In this document: one piece after another, positions 27,055-36,324 of the stretch
Layout: every line of letters starts with the position of its first letter
Position numbering within the stretch: the stretch's first letter is position 1
Assembly (NCBI RefSeq): GCF_000747665.1
Contig: NZ_BBKT01000051.1
Location: 24,417 to 88,416, forward strand
DNA length: 64,000 nt
Reading direction: 5' to 3'
Source: Thermoanaerobacterium saccharolyticum
Lineage (GTDB): Bacteria > Bacillota > Thermoanaerobacteria > Thermoanaerobacterales > Thermoanaerobacteraceae
Program-made: the position numbers and the translations under genes
Notes under the pieces: generated by a model
Database searches by the model: none
The model's input: only the letters and a program-made list of their open reading frames with translations
Told to the model about the DNA's origin: nothing

Positions 27055-28266
27055 ATGGTTGAATTATTATCGCCGGCCGGTGATATAGAAAGAGTTAAAG
27101 TTGCGATAAATTATGGAGCCGATGCTGTTTATTTCGGTGGAAACAATTATGGACTTAGAGCTGCAGTCGGCTTTAGCATGGATGAGATAAAATATGCCGT
27201 TGAGTATGTCAAAAATCATGGTAAAAAAGCTTATTTAACTGTAAACATATTTCCTCACAATGATGATCTTATTGGACTGCCAGAATATATATACGAAGTT
27301 AGTAAAACGGGAATAGACGCAGTGATAATTTCTGATCCTGGTGTGTTTTCAATAGTTAAGGAAGTTGCGCCAAAACTTGAAATTCATATAAGCACACAGG
27401 CTAATAACGTTAATTATAGAAGCGCAATTTTTTGGCATGACTTAGGGGCAAAGCGCATTGTTTTGGCTAGAGAATTGTCTTTGGAAGAGATAAGGAAGAT
27501 AAGACAAAAAACTCCAGATGATTTGGAATTGGAAGTGTTTGTCCACGGTGCAATGTGTATTTCATATTCTGGCAGATGTCTTCTTAGCAATTACTTAACG
27601 GGAAGAGATGCAAATAAAGGTGAATGTACACATCCATGCAGATGGAAATATTATCTTGTTGAAGAGAAAAGACCTGGACAGTACATGAAGATAGAAGAAG
27701 ATGACAGAGGAACGTATATAATGAATTCAAAAGATCTGTGCATGATAAAATACATTCCGGATGTCATTAAAGCAGGTGCTACCAGCCTAAAGATAGAAGG
27801 TAGAAACAAAAGCTCGTATTATGTTGCTGTTGTAACAAAAGCTTATAGAAAAGCAATTGATGACTATCTGGAATTTGGCGATAAATATGTTTTTGATGAA
27901 AGTCTTTTAGAAGAATTAGGGAAAGTCAGCAATAGAGACTTTACGACTGGTTTCTATTTCGAGAAGCCTGGCCCTGAATCGCACAATTATGATTCTTCAT
28001 CATACATTAGAAGTTACAATATTGTTGGAATGGTGATGGATTACGATGACAAAAATAGCATGGCTATAATTGAGCAAAGAAATAGATTTTTTTCGGGCGA
28101 TGTAGTAGAGATCGTAGGTCCTAAAGATGTGTTTACGGAGACTATTGATAAAATGTATGATATAGAAGGCAATGAAATAGAAGTTGCACCACATCCACAG
28201 ATGATTGTGAAGATTCCATTAAAGAGGAGGGTAGAAAAATATTACATTCTTAGGAAAAAAGTATAG
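27055..28266 (+). CDS. trhP: U32-family tRNA hydroxylation protein TrhP
   Basis: 403-aa peptidase U32-family protein: N-terminal TIM-barrel-like half (VELLSPAGDIERVKVAINYGADAVYFGG), Fe-S cysteines in HGAMCISYSGRCLLS and GECTHPCRW, and the signature LKIEGRNKSSYYV. TrhP supports prephenate-dependent formation of 5-hydroxyuridine at tRNA position 34. Only one copy here, whereas Bacillus carries two adjacent (yrrN, yrrO). It is coupled to trmR. Confidence 0.9.
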   Translation: MVELLSPAGDIERVKVAINYGADAVYFGGNNYGLRAAVGFSMDEIKYAVEYVKNHGKKAYLTVNIFPHNDDLIGLPEYIYEVSKTGIDAVIISDPGVFSIVKEVAPKLEIHISTQANNVNYRSAIFWHDLGAKRIVLARELSLEEIRKIRQKTPDDLELEVFVHGAMCISYSGRCLLSNYLTGRDANKGECTHPCRWKYYLVEEKRPGQYMKIEEDDRGTYIMNSKDLCMIKYIPDVIKAGATSLKIEGRNKSSYYVAVVTKAYRKAIDDYLEFGDKYVFDESLLEELGKVSNRDFTTGFYFEKPGPESHNYDSSSYIRSYNIVGMVMDYDDKNSMAIIEQRNRFFSGDVVEIVGPKDVFTETIDKMYDIEGNEIEVAPHPQMIVKIPLKRRVEKYYILRKKV

Positions 28267-28279
28267 TTTTGTGAATGTT

Positions 28280-28322
28280 AAACTCCTTCATGGGATATAA
28301 TAAACCCAGAAAGGAGTTTTTT
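28280..28322 (+). promoter_or_regulatory. Overlapping hairpin, promoter element and RBS before the PBP gene
   Basis: AAACTCCTT (28280-28288) is the exact complement of AAGGAGTTT (28311-28319), with GGG/CCC pairing inside and a T run after it, so upstream transcripts would terminate here. The right arm is the ribosome binding site of the PBP gene. TATAAT at 28296-28301 lies in the loop; its -35 is weak. Confidence 0.65.
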
Positions 28323-29927
28323 ATGAACAAGAAAAACCTTAGGTTTATTGTTTTAAATGCTACAACCATTTTTCTTATTTTATCTTTATTAATAAGGCTT
28401 TTTTATATACAATACGTAAAAGGCGAAACATACGCTAAAATTGCTGTAGACCAAAAAATCCAAAGTTTGAATTTAGACAAAAAACGTGGCGAAATATACG
28501 ACAGAAATTTAATACCTTTTACAGACAGAAATTCAATAAAATATGTGTATGCAATTCCTGGCTTGATTATCAATAAAAAAGCAGCATCAGAAATCATAAA
28601 TAAACTAACAGGTATTTCAGAAAGTGAGATATATAAAAATCTAAATGCTGGAAAAGATATTCTTAGTTATAAAGTTAAATATACATACGACGAAAAGTTA
28701 CCTGTTGGAATGTTTATAATTAATATTCCTCAAAGATATGACTCTAATTCATTGGCAAGACATATAATAGGATATAGTGGCAGCACTAATTATGGATTGG
28801 AAGATACATTCAACAAAATTTTAAGCACTAACGGATATGATTCCATAGCTGTATTTAAAGACAACAATAATGACTATTTAAAAGGATTGGGTGTAAAAAT
28901 AAGAAGCACTGATAAAAATGTATATTCGATTCAAACTACACTCGATTATCATATTCAGAAAGCGGTAGAAAATATTTTGGATAAAAACAATATTAATGGT
29001 GCTGCGGTTGTCTTAAGTGTAAAAAATGGAGATATTTTGGCAATGGCTTCAAGGCCCAACTACGATCAAAATAAAGTTAGTGATTATCTAAACAGCAAAA
29101 ACGAAGAATTGCTAAATAAAGCGGTGATGGATTATCCACCGGGATCCATTTTTAAAATAATAGTGGCGTCTGCTGCATTAGAAAATAAAAAGGTTAATAT
29201 ATACGATAACTTTATTGACGAACCGTACATAAACATCGATGGTGTCATTTACCATAATTTTATGGATGAGTCAAATGGATTGATTAATATGATTAAAGCA
29301 TTTGAAGTCTCATCAAATACGACATTTATAAAGATTGGGCAAAAGACAGGTGGCAGCAATATAATAGAAATGGCAAAAAAATTTGGAATAACAAAAGATG
29401 ATAATTTGCCTATAGAGGAACAAATTGGCACATTGCCATCTTTGGAAAATACATTAGGTGCTGGGATAGGAAATCTTTCGATTGGGCAGGGAGATGTCGC
29501 AATGACTCCGTTGCAAGCTGCTGATGTTGCAGCGACGATTGCCAATAATGGTATAAGAAATGTTCCTAATCTTTTAAAAGCTATTGTAGACGAGAATGGC
29601 AATATTGTAGAAAATTTACATAAAGTAAATTCATACAGAGTTGTAAGTGAAAGCACAGCAGATAGTGTAAAAGAAATGATGAGAGATGTTGTAATAAATG
29701 GAACCGGAAAAAACGCAGAAACCGAGTATAAGTCGGCGGGAAAAACTGGTTCGGCTGAGGTAAACAGAGAAAAAAATATATATCATGCATGGTTTACTGG
29801 CTTTGTTCCTTATGATGAGCCTGTTTATGCAATATCAGTTTTTGTTAAAAATGGTGATATTGGTGGAATTAAAGCAGCTCCAATATTTAAACAAATAGCT
29901 GAAGAAATAATGAAATACTATAAATGA
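28323..29927 (+). CDS. Class B penicillin-binding protein (transpeptidase)
   Basis: 535-aa membrane-anchored D,D-transpeptidase. One TM helix (near residues 7-27), a dimerisation region with KRGEIYDRN, then the transpeptidase domain: SxxK as PGSIFKI, SxN as SSNTTF, KTG as AGKTGSAE. No PASTA domains, shorter than PbpB/SpoVD, so closer to the PbpA-type. Placed between the mltG cluster and sigK, a role in sporulation or elongation cell wall synthesis is plausible but unproven. Start ATG 28323 from AGAAAGGAG. Confidence 0.92.
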   Translation: MNKKNLRFIVLNATTIFLILSLLIRLFYIQYVKGETYAKIAVDQKIQSLNLDKKRGEIYDRNLIPFTDRNSIKYVYAIPGLIINKKAASEIINKLTGISESEIYKNLNAGKDILSYKVKYTYDEKLPVGMFIINIPQRYDSNSLARHIIGYSGSTNYGLEDTFNKILSTNGYDSIAVFKDNNNDYLKGLGVKIRSTDKNVYSIQTTLDYHIQKAVENILDKNNINGAAVVLSVKNGDILAMASRPNYDQNKVSDYLNSKNEELLNKAVMDYPPGSIFKIIVASAALENKKVNIYDNFIDEPYINIDGVIYHNFMDESNGLINMIKAFEVSSNTTFIKIGQKTGGSNIIEMAKKFGITKDDNLPIEEQIGTLPSLENTLGAGIGNLSIGQGDVAMTPLQAADVAATIANNGIRNVPNLLKAIVDENGNIVENLHKVNSYRVVSESTADSVKEMMRDVVINGTGKNAETEYKSAGKTGSAEVNREKNIYHAWFTGFVPYDEPVYAISVFVKNGDIGGIKAAPIFKQIAEEIMKYYK

Positions 29928-29941
29928 GACTTGCACCAAAG

Positions 29942-29978
29942 ATTTTAAGTTGCATATATTTAATATGTGACTTAAAAT
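29942..29978. repeat. Inverted repeat directly upstream of the sigK RBS
   Basis: ATTTTAAGT (29942-29950) and ACTTAAAAT (29970-29978) are exact complements, with GCATAT/ATATG pairing inside. It ends one base before the GTGGAGG ribosome binding site. No strong T run; it may terminate the PBP gene weakly or serve as a regulator site. Confidence 0.5.
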
Positions 29979-29993
29979 GTGGAGGTGGCACTT

Positions 29994-30689
29994 ATGTGGG
30001 CAGCGCTTATAGCGCTTGTGACATCAATAGTGAAAGACATAATCAATTTCGGCTATTTAACAAATGCTAATTCATTTCCCCAACCTCTCACAGCAGAAGA
30101 AGAAAAAAAGTATTTTGAAGCCTTTAAAAACGGTGATGAAGAAGCGAAAAATATTTTAATAGAAAGAAATTTAAGACTTGTGGCCCATGTTGTAAAAAAG
30201 TACAGTAATACAGGTAAAGATGTAGATGATTTAATATCTATAGGCACAATAGGTCTTATTAAGGCGATTTTAACCTACGATTCTTCAAAAGGAACTCATT
30301 TGGCCACATATGCGGCTCGATGCATTGAAAATGAAATATTGATGTCATTGCGAGCAGAAAAGAAGATAAAATCTGAAATATCTCTACATGATCCTATAGG
30401 AGTTGATAAAGAAGGCAATGAGATTTCGCTAATCGATATTTTAGGGACTGAGACAGATGAGGTAAGTGATCAAGTAGAATTAAGAATGCAAGTTAAAAAA
30501 CTGTACTACAAGTTAAATAGCGTCCTTAAAAATAGGGAAAAATTGATAATTGAATTAAGATATGGTCTCTTAAATGGCGGTGCAAAAACTCAGCGAGAAA
30601 TAGCAAAAATGTTAGGAATTTCAAGATCTTATGTGTCAAGGATAGAAAAAAAGGCATTAAACAAATTATTTAAGGAAATGACTATGTAA
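29994..30689 (+). CDS. sigK: RNA polymerase sporulation sigma factor SigK (pro-form)
   Basis: Late mother-cell sigma factor of 231 aa. The N-terminal hydrophobic segment MWAALIALVTSIVKDIINFGYL is the pro-sequence that the SpoIVFB protease removes. Region 2 has NLRLVAHVVKKYSNTG..DLISIGTIGLIKAI, region 4 has REKLIIELRYGL..TQREIAKMLGISRSYVSRIEKKAL. The gene is continuous: no skin-type element splits it. ATG 29994 follows GGAGG; the in-frame ATG 29979 lies before that RBS. Confidence 0.95.
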   Translation: MWAALIALVTSIVKDIINFGYLTNANSFPQPLTAEEEKKYFEAFKNGDEEAKNILIERNLRLVAHVVKKYSNTGKDVDDLISIGTIGLIKAILTYDSSKGTHLATYAARCIENEILMSLRAEKKIKSEISLHDPIGVDKEGNEISLIDILGTETDEVSDQVELRMQVKKLYYKLNSVLKNREKLIIELRYGLLNGGAKTQREIAKMLGISRSYVSRIEKKALNKLFKEMTM

Positions 30690-30718
30690 AGTGTGAACTG
30701 AAGGTTTTAATCCAAATG

Positions 30719-30750
30719 CTGTCTGTATTGACAGTTTATTTTTTTTTTAA
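30719..30750 (+). terminator. Terminator of sigK, overlapping a downstream promoter
   Basis: CTGTC/GACAG stem followed by TTTATTTTTTTTTT. The TTGACA at 30728-30733 in the right arm plus TATAAT at 30753-30758 (19-bp spacer) could be the yqeG promoter. Confidence 0.75.
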
Positions 30751-30782
30751 AGTATAATTAAAGTAAGTTTGGGGTGAATTTA

Positions 30783-31268
30783 TTGTATAAAAAATTGATA
30801 CCAGATATGTATGCTAATTCAATATACGATATAGACTTTGAAAAGTTAAAAGAAAGAGGAATAACATCATTGATTTTTGATATTGACAATACGCTTGTAC
30901 CACAAAAGGTTTTAAATCCAGATCGAAAGGTGATTAGCTTGTTTAAATTTTTGAAGTCAAAAGGTTTTAAAGTTTGCCTTATATCAAACAATACGACCAA
31001 GAGAGTAAATAATTTTACTAAAGGTACAGGTGTAAAAGGAATCTCATGGGCTATAAAGCCGAGAAAGTCCGCTTTTTATAAGGCATTGGAAATGCTTGAT
31101 TCTACGCCTGATGAAACTGCTGTTGTTGGCGATCAAATTTTTACCGATATACTTGGTGGACATAGAGTTGGACTTTTCACAATACTTGTAAGACCTTTGT
31201 CGAACGAAGAGTTTGGATGGACTAAAATCATGAGAAAATTAGAAAAAAAGGTTCTAAAAAAGGTGTGA
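30783..31268 (+). CDS. yqeG: YqeG family HAD IIIA-type phosphatase
   Basis: 161-aa HAD-superfamily phosphatase: motif I IFDIDNTLVP near residue 30, motif II CLISNNTTKR, motif III Lys in AIKPRKSAFY, motif IV VVGDQIFTDILGG. Mitochondrial relatives act on phosphatidylglycerophosphate, which suggests but does not prove that substrate. TTG 30783 follows GGGGTGA. It overlaps the region before aroE by a few bases; yqeG-aroE order is conserved in Bacillus (with yqeH between). Confidence 0.9.
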   Translation: MYKKLIPDMYANSIYDIDFEKLKERGITSLIFDIDNTLVPQKVLNPDRKVISLFKFLKSKGFKVCLISNNTTKRVNNFTKGTGVKGISWAIKPRKSAFYKALEMLDSTPDETAVVGDQIFTDILGGHRVGLFTILVRPLSNEEFGWTKIMRKLEKKVLKKV

Positions 31269-31273
31269 AAAAA

Positions 31274-32125
31274 ATGGATATTAATTCAAAAACAGGTATT
31301 TTTGGTGTGATAGGACATCCTATAGGGCACAGCCTATCGCCTTTGATACATAATTATGCTTTTGAAAATCTCGATTTTAATTCGGTTTACGTTTCTTTTG
31401 ACGTAAAGCAAGAGGATTTAAAAGATGCAATTATGGGTGTAAAAGCACTGGGCATAAAAGGCCTTAACGTTACTGTTCCTCATAAAGAAAGTGTTATAAA
31501 GTATCTTGATTGTATTTCAGATGAAGCAAAAGTTATTGGAGCAGTGAACACAATAAAAAATAACGCTGGTTTATTAGAAGGGTATAATACTGATGTAACA
31601 GGTTTCATGGAATCATTAAAAGAACACAATGTAGATGTTACAGGCAAAAATGCGGTTATTTTAGGTGCTGGTGGTGCTGCCAAAGCTGTGGCCACAGGAT
31701 TAGCGCTTTTAGGAGCTAAGTCCATATATGTATGCAATAGATCGATAGATAAAGCAAAAGAAATTAGTATTCACATGGAAAATAATTTTAATATTAAAAG
31801 CCGTGGGATTGGGTATAATGACTTAAATATGTTGGATGAGATTGATATGTTGATAAATGCAACCAGCGTTGGTATGCATCCAAATGTAGGTGTGTCTCCA
31901 ATCGGAGAAGGTGTAGTTGCAAAATCAAAATTTGTCTATGATATTATCTACAATCCTGAAAAGACGTTATTTCTAAGTTATGCGGAGAAATACCAGATAA
32001 AATACATTAATGGGCTTGATATGCTTATCAATCAAGCAAATGATTCATTTAAAATTTGGACTGGAGTAAATTTCGATAAAAAAATTATTTTAAATTTTCT
32101 CAAAAAGAAGGATTTTGTTAAATAA
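31274..32125 (+). CDS. aroE: Shikimate dehydrogenase
   Basis: NADPH-dependent reduction of 3-dehydroshikimate to shikimate. Substrate motif GHPIGHSLSPLIHN, catalytic Lys in NVTVPHKE, Rossmann motif ILGAGGAAKAV near residue 130, and the C-terminal NGLDMLINQA. 283 aa. ATG 31274 is preferred over GTG 31265, since AAAAAGGTG is its RBS. Last gene before the pilus operon leader. Confidence 0.96.
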   Translation: MDINSKTGIFGVIGHPIGHSLSPLIHNYAFENLDFNSVYVSFDVKQEDLKDAIMGVKALGIKGLNVTVPHKESVIKYLDCISDEAKVIGAVNTIKNNAGLLEGYNTDVTGFMESLKEHNVDVTGKNAVILGAGGAAKAVATGLALLGAKSIYVCNRSIDKAKEISIHMENNFNIKSRGIGYNDLNMLDEIDMLINATSVGMHPNVGVSPIGEGVVAKSKFVYDIIYNPEKTLFLSYAEKYQIKYINGLDMLINQANDSFKIWTGVNFDKKIILNFLKKKDFVK

Positions 32126-32132
32126 TGTAGAA

Positions 32133-32262
32133 TATAATTTATGTGTTTTAATTTTCATAAATTTGGATTTGATTGAGATAGATGATGTGAGTCTATATGT
32201 GGGCGCTTTATGACTCATTGATATAGTGGCGCAACCGGCATCATTGTCGGGTTTATTTATTT
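32133..32262 (+). promoter_or_regulatory. Structured leader with terminator-like hairpin before pilB
   Basis: A -10-like TATAAT lies at 32133-32138. Then TGAGTC (32188-32193) pairs with GACTCA (32212-32217). A hairpin CCGGCA (32235-32240)/TGTCGG (32245-32250) is followed by TTTATTTATTTT and then the pilB RBS. ATGATG (32182-32187) complements CATCAT (32239-32244), which spans the terminator-like hairpin, so two exclusive folds exist. A near-direct repeat ATAT-n-GTGGCGC also occurs. It matches no riboswitch class that I recognise. Confidence 0.5.
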
Positions 32263-32275
32263 TGGAGGGGCTTTG

Positions 32276-33970
32276 ATGATAAAAAAGAAATTAGGAGATC
32301 TTCTTGTAGAAGTTGGTCTTTTAGATGAGAATCAGCTCAATAATGCAATTAAGATACAAAAAAAGACTGGTGAAAAGTTAGGTAAAATTCTTGTAAAAGA
32401 AGGATATCTAACAGAGGAGCAAATTATCGAGGCTTTAGAGTTTCAATTGGGCATACCGCATATAGACATGAGAAAGGTATTTATAGATGCTAATGTGGCA
32501 AAGCTTATACCAGAATCAATGGCCAAAAGGCACGTTGCCATACCTATAAAAAAGGAAAACAACAGCATATTTGTTGCAATGGCAGATCCTCTGAACATTT
32601 TTGCCATTGATGACATAAAACTTATTACGAAGCTTGATGTGAAGCCATTGATTGCTTCCGAAGATGGTATACTGAAGGCTATTGACAAGGTTTTTGGTAA
32701 AGAAGAGGCCGAAAAAGCTGTTCAAGACTTTAAAAAAGAGCTAAGCCATGATAAAGTTGAAGACGACAGTAATTTATTAAAGGATGTTTCAGAAGATGAG
32801 ATTAACAATGCCCCTGCAGTAAGATTGGTAAATTCAATTATTGAGCAAGCAGTAAAAAATCGCGCATCTGATGTTCACATAGAGCCTACCGAAAATGACT
32901 TAAGAATAAGATTTAGAGTCGATGGTGAACTGCATGAGGCAATGAGGGTATTTAAAAGCACCCAAGGGCCAGTTATCACCAGAATAAAAATCATGGCCAA
33001 TATGAATATTGCTGAAAGAAGGATACCTCAAGATGGAAAAATCGAAATGAATCTAGGCAGCAAAAGTGTAGATATAAGGGTATCTTCTCTACCTACAATT
33101 TACGGTGAAAAACTTGTGCTTAGGATTTTAGATAAAAGTGGTTATATCATCACAAAAGATAAATTGGGGTTAAGCGATGATGATTTGAAACTATTTGATA
33201 ATTTACTTAGACATCCAAATGGCATAATCCTTCTTACTGGGCCTACCGGAAGTGGAAAAACCACGACTCTTTATGCTATGTTAAACGAGCTTAATAAACC
33301 TGATAAAAATATAATAACTGTCGAAGACCCTGTTGAATACACTCTTGAGGGATTAAATCAAGTTCAAGTCAACGAAAAAGCTGGCCTTACGTTCGCTTCT
33401 GCTTTAAGATCTATACTTAGGCAGGATCCAGATATAATAATGATTGGCGAAATAAGAGATAGAGAGACTGCTGAAATAGCAATAAGATCTTCCATAACAG
33501 GTCATCTTGTCTTATCTACATTGCATACGAATGATTCTGCAGGTGCGATAACAAGGCTTATTGATATGGGAATTGAACCATATCTTGTTTCTTCATCTGT
33601 TGTTGGCGTTATTGCTCAAAGACTGGCGAGGAAGATATGCGATAACTGCAAAATAGAGTATGATGCCAGCAAGAGAGAAAAGATTATTTTAGGAATTGAC
33701 GCTGATGAATCTCTTAAATTGTATAGATCAAAAGGATGTGCTGTTTGCAATAAAACTGGTTATCGCGGCAGAGTTCCTATATATGAGATAATGATGATGA
33801 CTCCCAAGATAAAAGAGCTTATAAATGAGAAAGCTCCGGCAGATGTGATTTTAAATGAGGCTGTATCAAATGGTATGAATACGCTTAAAGAAAGTGCTAA
33901 AAAGCTTGTCTTGTCAGGTGTAACTACTGTAGATGAAATGTTACGTCTTACATACGATGAAGCTTATTAA
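32276..33970 (+). CDS. pilB: Type IV pilus assembly ATPase PilB
   Basis: Hexameric AAA-type motor powering pilin polymerisation at the membrane. N-terminal MshEN/GspE_N domain (KKLGDLLVEVGLLDENQL), then the secretion ATPase core with Walker A TGPTGSGKTTT, Asp box VEDPVEY, Walker B IMIGEIRDRETA, His box HLVLSTLHTND. A C-terminal tetracysteine zinc site (CDNCK..GCAVCNKTGYRGR) is normal for PilB and GspE. 565 aa. RBS GGAGGGG supports ATG 32276. N-terminal MshEN domains can bind c-di-GMP in some homologues. Confidence 0.95.
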   Translation: MIKKKLGDLLVEVGLLDENQLNNAIKIQKKTGEKLGKILVKEGYLTEEQIIEALEFQLGIPHIDMRKVFIDANVAKLIPESMAKRHVAIPIKKENNSIFVAMADPLNIFAIDDIKLITKLDVKPLIASEDGILKAIDKVFGKEEAEKAVQDFKKELSHDKVEDDSNLLKDVSEDEINNAPAVRLVNSIIEQAVKNRASDVHIEPTENDLRIRFRVDGELHEAMRVFKSTQGPVITRIKIMANMNIAERRIPQDGKIEMNLGSKSVDIRVSSLPTIYGEKLVLRILDKSGYIITKDKLGLSDDDLKLFDNLLRHPNGIILLTGPTGSGKTTTLYAMLNELNKPDKNIITVEDPVEYTLEGLNQVQVNEKAGLTFASALRSILRQDPDIIMIGEIRDRETAEIAIRSSITGHLVLSTLHTNDSAGAITRLIDMGIEPYLVSSSVVGVIAQRLARKICDNCKIEYDASKREKIILGIDADESLKLYRSKGCAVCNKTGYRGRVPIYEIMMMTPKIKELINEKAPADVILNEAVSNGMNTLKESAKKLVLSGVTTVDEMLRLTYDEAY

Positions 33971-34003
33971 AATATTAAATAATTTGCTAAAGGTGATACT
34001 ACG

Positions 34004-35056
34004 ATGAAAACAAGTGAACTTCTGGCTATGGTTGTAGAAAAAGGCGCATCTGATTTGCATATAACAGTTGGCGTTCCTCCAGTCCTCAGGATTAATGGTC
34101 AACTTATAAAATTGAATTTGCCTCAATTAACACCTCAAGATACTGAAGAAATAACAAAGGATTTGCTTTCAAGCGATGAATTAAAAAAGCTTGAAGATAT
34201 GGGTGACATTGACTTGTCGTATTCAATAAAAGGGCTTGGAAGGTTCAGAATAAATGCGTATAAGCAAAGAGGAACATATAGCCTTGCCATAAGATCTGTC
34301 GCATTGAGAATTCCTACAATTGATGAATTAGGACTTCCAGAAGTGATTAAAGAACTTGCGCTTAAAACCCGTGGTCTCATAATTGTTACAGGACCTACAG
34401 GCAGTGGAAAATCTACGACATTAGCGTCTATGATCGATTTAATAAACGAAGAACGCAATTGTCATATATTGACCCTTGAAGATCCTATTGAGTATTTGCA
34501 TAAGCATAAAAAGAGCATAGTAAATCAAAGAGAAATCGGACATGACGCGATGTCGTATGCCAGTGCATTAAGGGCAGCACTAAGAGAAGACCCTGATGTT
34601 ATACTTGTTGGGGAGATGAGAGATCTTGAGACGATACAGATAGCTATAACAGCGGCTGAGACAGGGCATCTTGTGTTATCTACTTTACATACTATAGGTT
34701 CAGCAAAGACTATCGACAGGATTATAGATGTTTTTCCACCGCATCAACAGCAGCAGATAAAAGTACAGCTTTCAAATGTGTTAGAAGGGATTGTGTCTCA
34801 ACAATTGCTGCCTAAAATAGACAATTCAGGGCGAGTCGTCGCTGTAGAAGTCATGATAGCCACACCTGCAATAAGAAACCTAATAAGAGAAGGTAAGTCA
34901 TTTCAAATTCAATCGATGGTGCAAACCGGAAATAAATTTGGAATGGTGACAATGGACATGTGGATATCGCAGTTATTAAAAAGGAATTTGATTTCTATGG
35001 ATGATGCGCTTACGTATTGCGTTGACAGAGAAAACTTTTCTCGGTTAGTAGTATAA
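34004..35056 (+). CDS. pilT: Type IV pilus retraction ATPase PilT
   Basis: 350-aa retraction motor. KGASDLHITVGVPPVLRINGQL at the N-terminus, Walker A VTGPTGSGKSTT near residue 130, Walker B ILVGEMRDLET, His box HLVLSTLHT, and the C-terminal AIRNLIREGK motif specific to PilT. Follows pilB by 33 bp with AAAGGTGAT as RBS. Presence of both motors indicates retractile pili, useful for twitching or DNA uptake. Confidence 0.95.
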   Translation: MKTSELLAMVVEKGASDLHITVGVPPVLRINGQLIKLNLPQLTPQDTEEITKDLLSSDELKKLEDMGDIDLSYSIKGLGRFRINAYKQRGTYSLAIRSVALRIPTIDELGLPEVIKELALKTRGLIIVTGPTGSGKSTTLASMIDLINEERNCHILTLEDPIEYLHKHKKSIVNQREIGHDAMSYASALRAALREDPDVILVGEMRDLETIQIAITAAETGHLVLSTLHTIGSAKTIDRIIDVFPPHQQQQIKVQLSNVLEGIVSQQLLPKIDNSGRVVAVEVMIATPAIRNLIREGKSFQIQSMVQTGNKFGMVTMDMWISQLLKRNLISMDDALTYCVDRENFSRLVV

Positions 35057-35082
35057 GATAATGGCTTGAAAGGGTGGCTTAG

Positions 35083-36297
35083 ATGCCAACTTATACATAC
35101 AAAGTAAAGGATATGGATGGAAATCTTATAACAGGCACTATGGAGCTTGATACATTGTCTTCGTGTGTAGATAGCTTAAAGCAGAAAAATTATTACATAT
35201 TAGATGTTAAGGAAAAAGTGGAGAAGAAGGACATTTTTGAAAGTATCAATTCTTCTCGTAAAGTGAAGGTAAAAGATATAGCTGTGTTTTGCAGGCAGTT
35301 TTCGGTTCTAATAAATGCAGGTATTCCTATTGTTGCATCACTTGCAACTTTGTCTGAGCAAGTTGAAAATAAACGGCTTAAGAAGGCCCTGGATGAAGTA
35401 TATGAGGATGTGCAGAAGGGAAAAACTCTTTCTGAATCAATGAGAAAGCATCCAGATGTATTTCCGATGCTTTTATTTAACATGGTAGAAGCAGGAGAAG
35501 TAAGTGGTACTTTAGACAAAGTATTAAATGAGATGGCTGAACATTTTGAGAAGGAAAATAATTTAAACCAAAAAATAAAATCAGCACTGGCATATCCTGT
35601 GATTGTATCCATCGTTGCAGTATTGGTAGTCGTATTTCTTGTTACAAACGTCCTTCCTACATTTGTAGGCATGTTTAAAAATGCAGGAGCGCAATTGCCG
35701 ACGCCTACATTGATACTTTTAGGATTAAGCGATTCTATAGCACATTATTGGTATGTTTATTTGGTAAATATTGTATTATTAATCTTTGTACTTTTAAGAA
35801 CTATAAAAACAAATAGGGGAAGAGAATTATTTGATTTTTTGATGTTAAAGATGCCGATATTTGGTCCACTAAATGTGAAGATCATCACATCAAGGTTTAC
35901 TCGGACGTTGTCAACGCTTATAGGTTCAGGGATTCCACTAATGGAATCATTGTCTGTTGTAGAAAAGGTGGTAGGCAATACTGTTGTGGCAAATGGCTTA
36001 AAAAAAGCGGAAGAAGAAATAAAAAGGGGAAACGGGCTTGCATTGCCTTTAAAGAAAATCGATATATTTCCGCCGATGGTTATTCAAATGATAAAGGTTG
36101 GAGAAGATTCGGGATCATTGGACAGCATATTAAAGAAAACAGCGGATTTTTACGACAGCGAAGTGGATACAGCCGTATCGCAGATGACCACTTTGATAGA
36201 GCCTTTGATAATAGTCGTATTAGCATTAGTAGTTGGATTCATAGTGGTGTCTATAGTGATGCCTATGTTCCAAATGTACAACTTTATAGGTCAATAA
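35083..36297 (+). CDS. pilC: Type IV pilus inner-membrane platform protein PilC
   Basis: 404-aa T2SSF-domain protein with two repeated cytoplasmic modules: FCRQFSVLINAGIPIV..FPMLLFNMVEAGEVSGTLD in the first and FTRTLSTLIGSGIPLM..FPPMVIQMIKVGEDSGSLD in the second. Three TM segments (near residues 165, 215 and 375). It couples PilB/PilT to the growing pilus base. Confidence 0.95.
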   Translation: MPTYTYKVKDMDGNLITGTMELDTLSSCVDSLKQKNYYILDVKEKVEKKDIFESINSSRKVKVKDIAVFCRQFSVLINAGIPIVASLATLSEQVENKRLKKALDEVYEDVQKGKTLSESMRKHPDVFPMLLFNMVEAGEVSGTLDKVLNEMAEHFEKENNLNQKIKSALAYPVIVSIVAVLVVVFLVTNVLPTFVGMFKNAGAQLPTPTLILLGLSDSIAHYWYVYLVNIVLLIFVLLRTIKTNRGRELFDFLMLKMPIFGPLNVKIITSRFTRTLSTLIGSGIPLMESLSVVEKVVGNTVVANGLKKAEEEIKRGNGLALPLKKIDIFPPMVIQMIKVGEDSGSLDSILKKTADFYDSEVDTAVSQMTTLIEPLIIVVLALVVGFIVVSIVMPMFQMYNFIGQ

Positions 36298-36324
36298 ACA
36301 AATTATGGGAAGGGGGTGAAAAGA

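Noticed and set aside
29994..30689. A skin-like element or split in sigK
   Set aside because: The gene is continuous with all sigma regions present.
32133..32262. c-di-GMP class I or II riboswitch before pilB
   Set aside because: None of the conserved core segments of either class can be found; only generic pairing is visible.
32443..35672. Long open frames antisense to pilB, pilT and pilC
   Set aside because: They mirror strongly coding sense genes, lack ribosome sites and show no known protein features.
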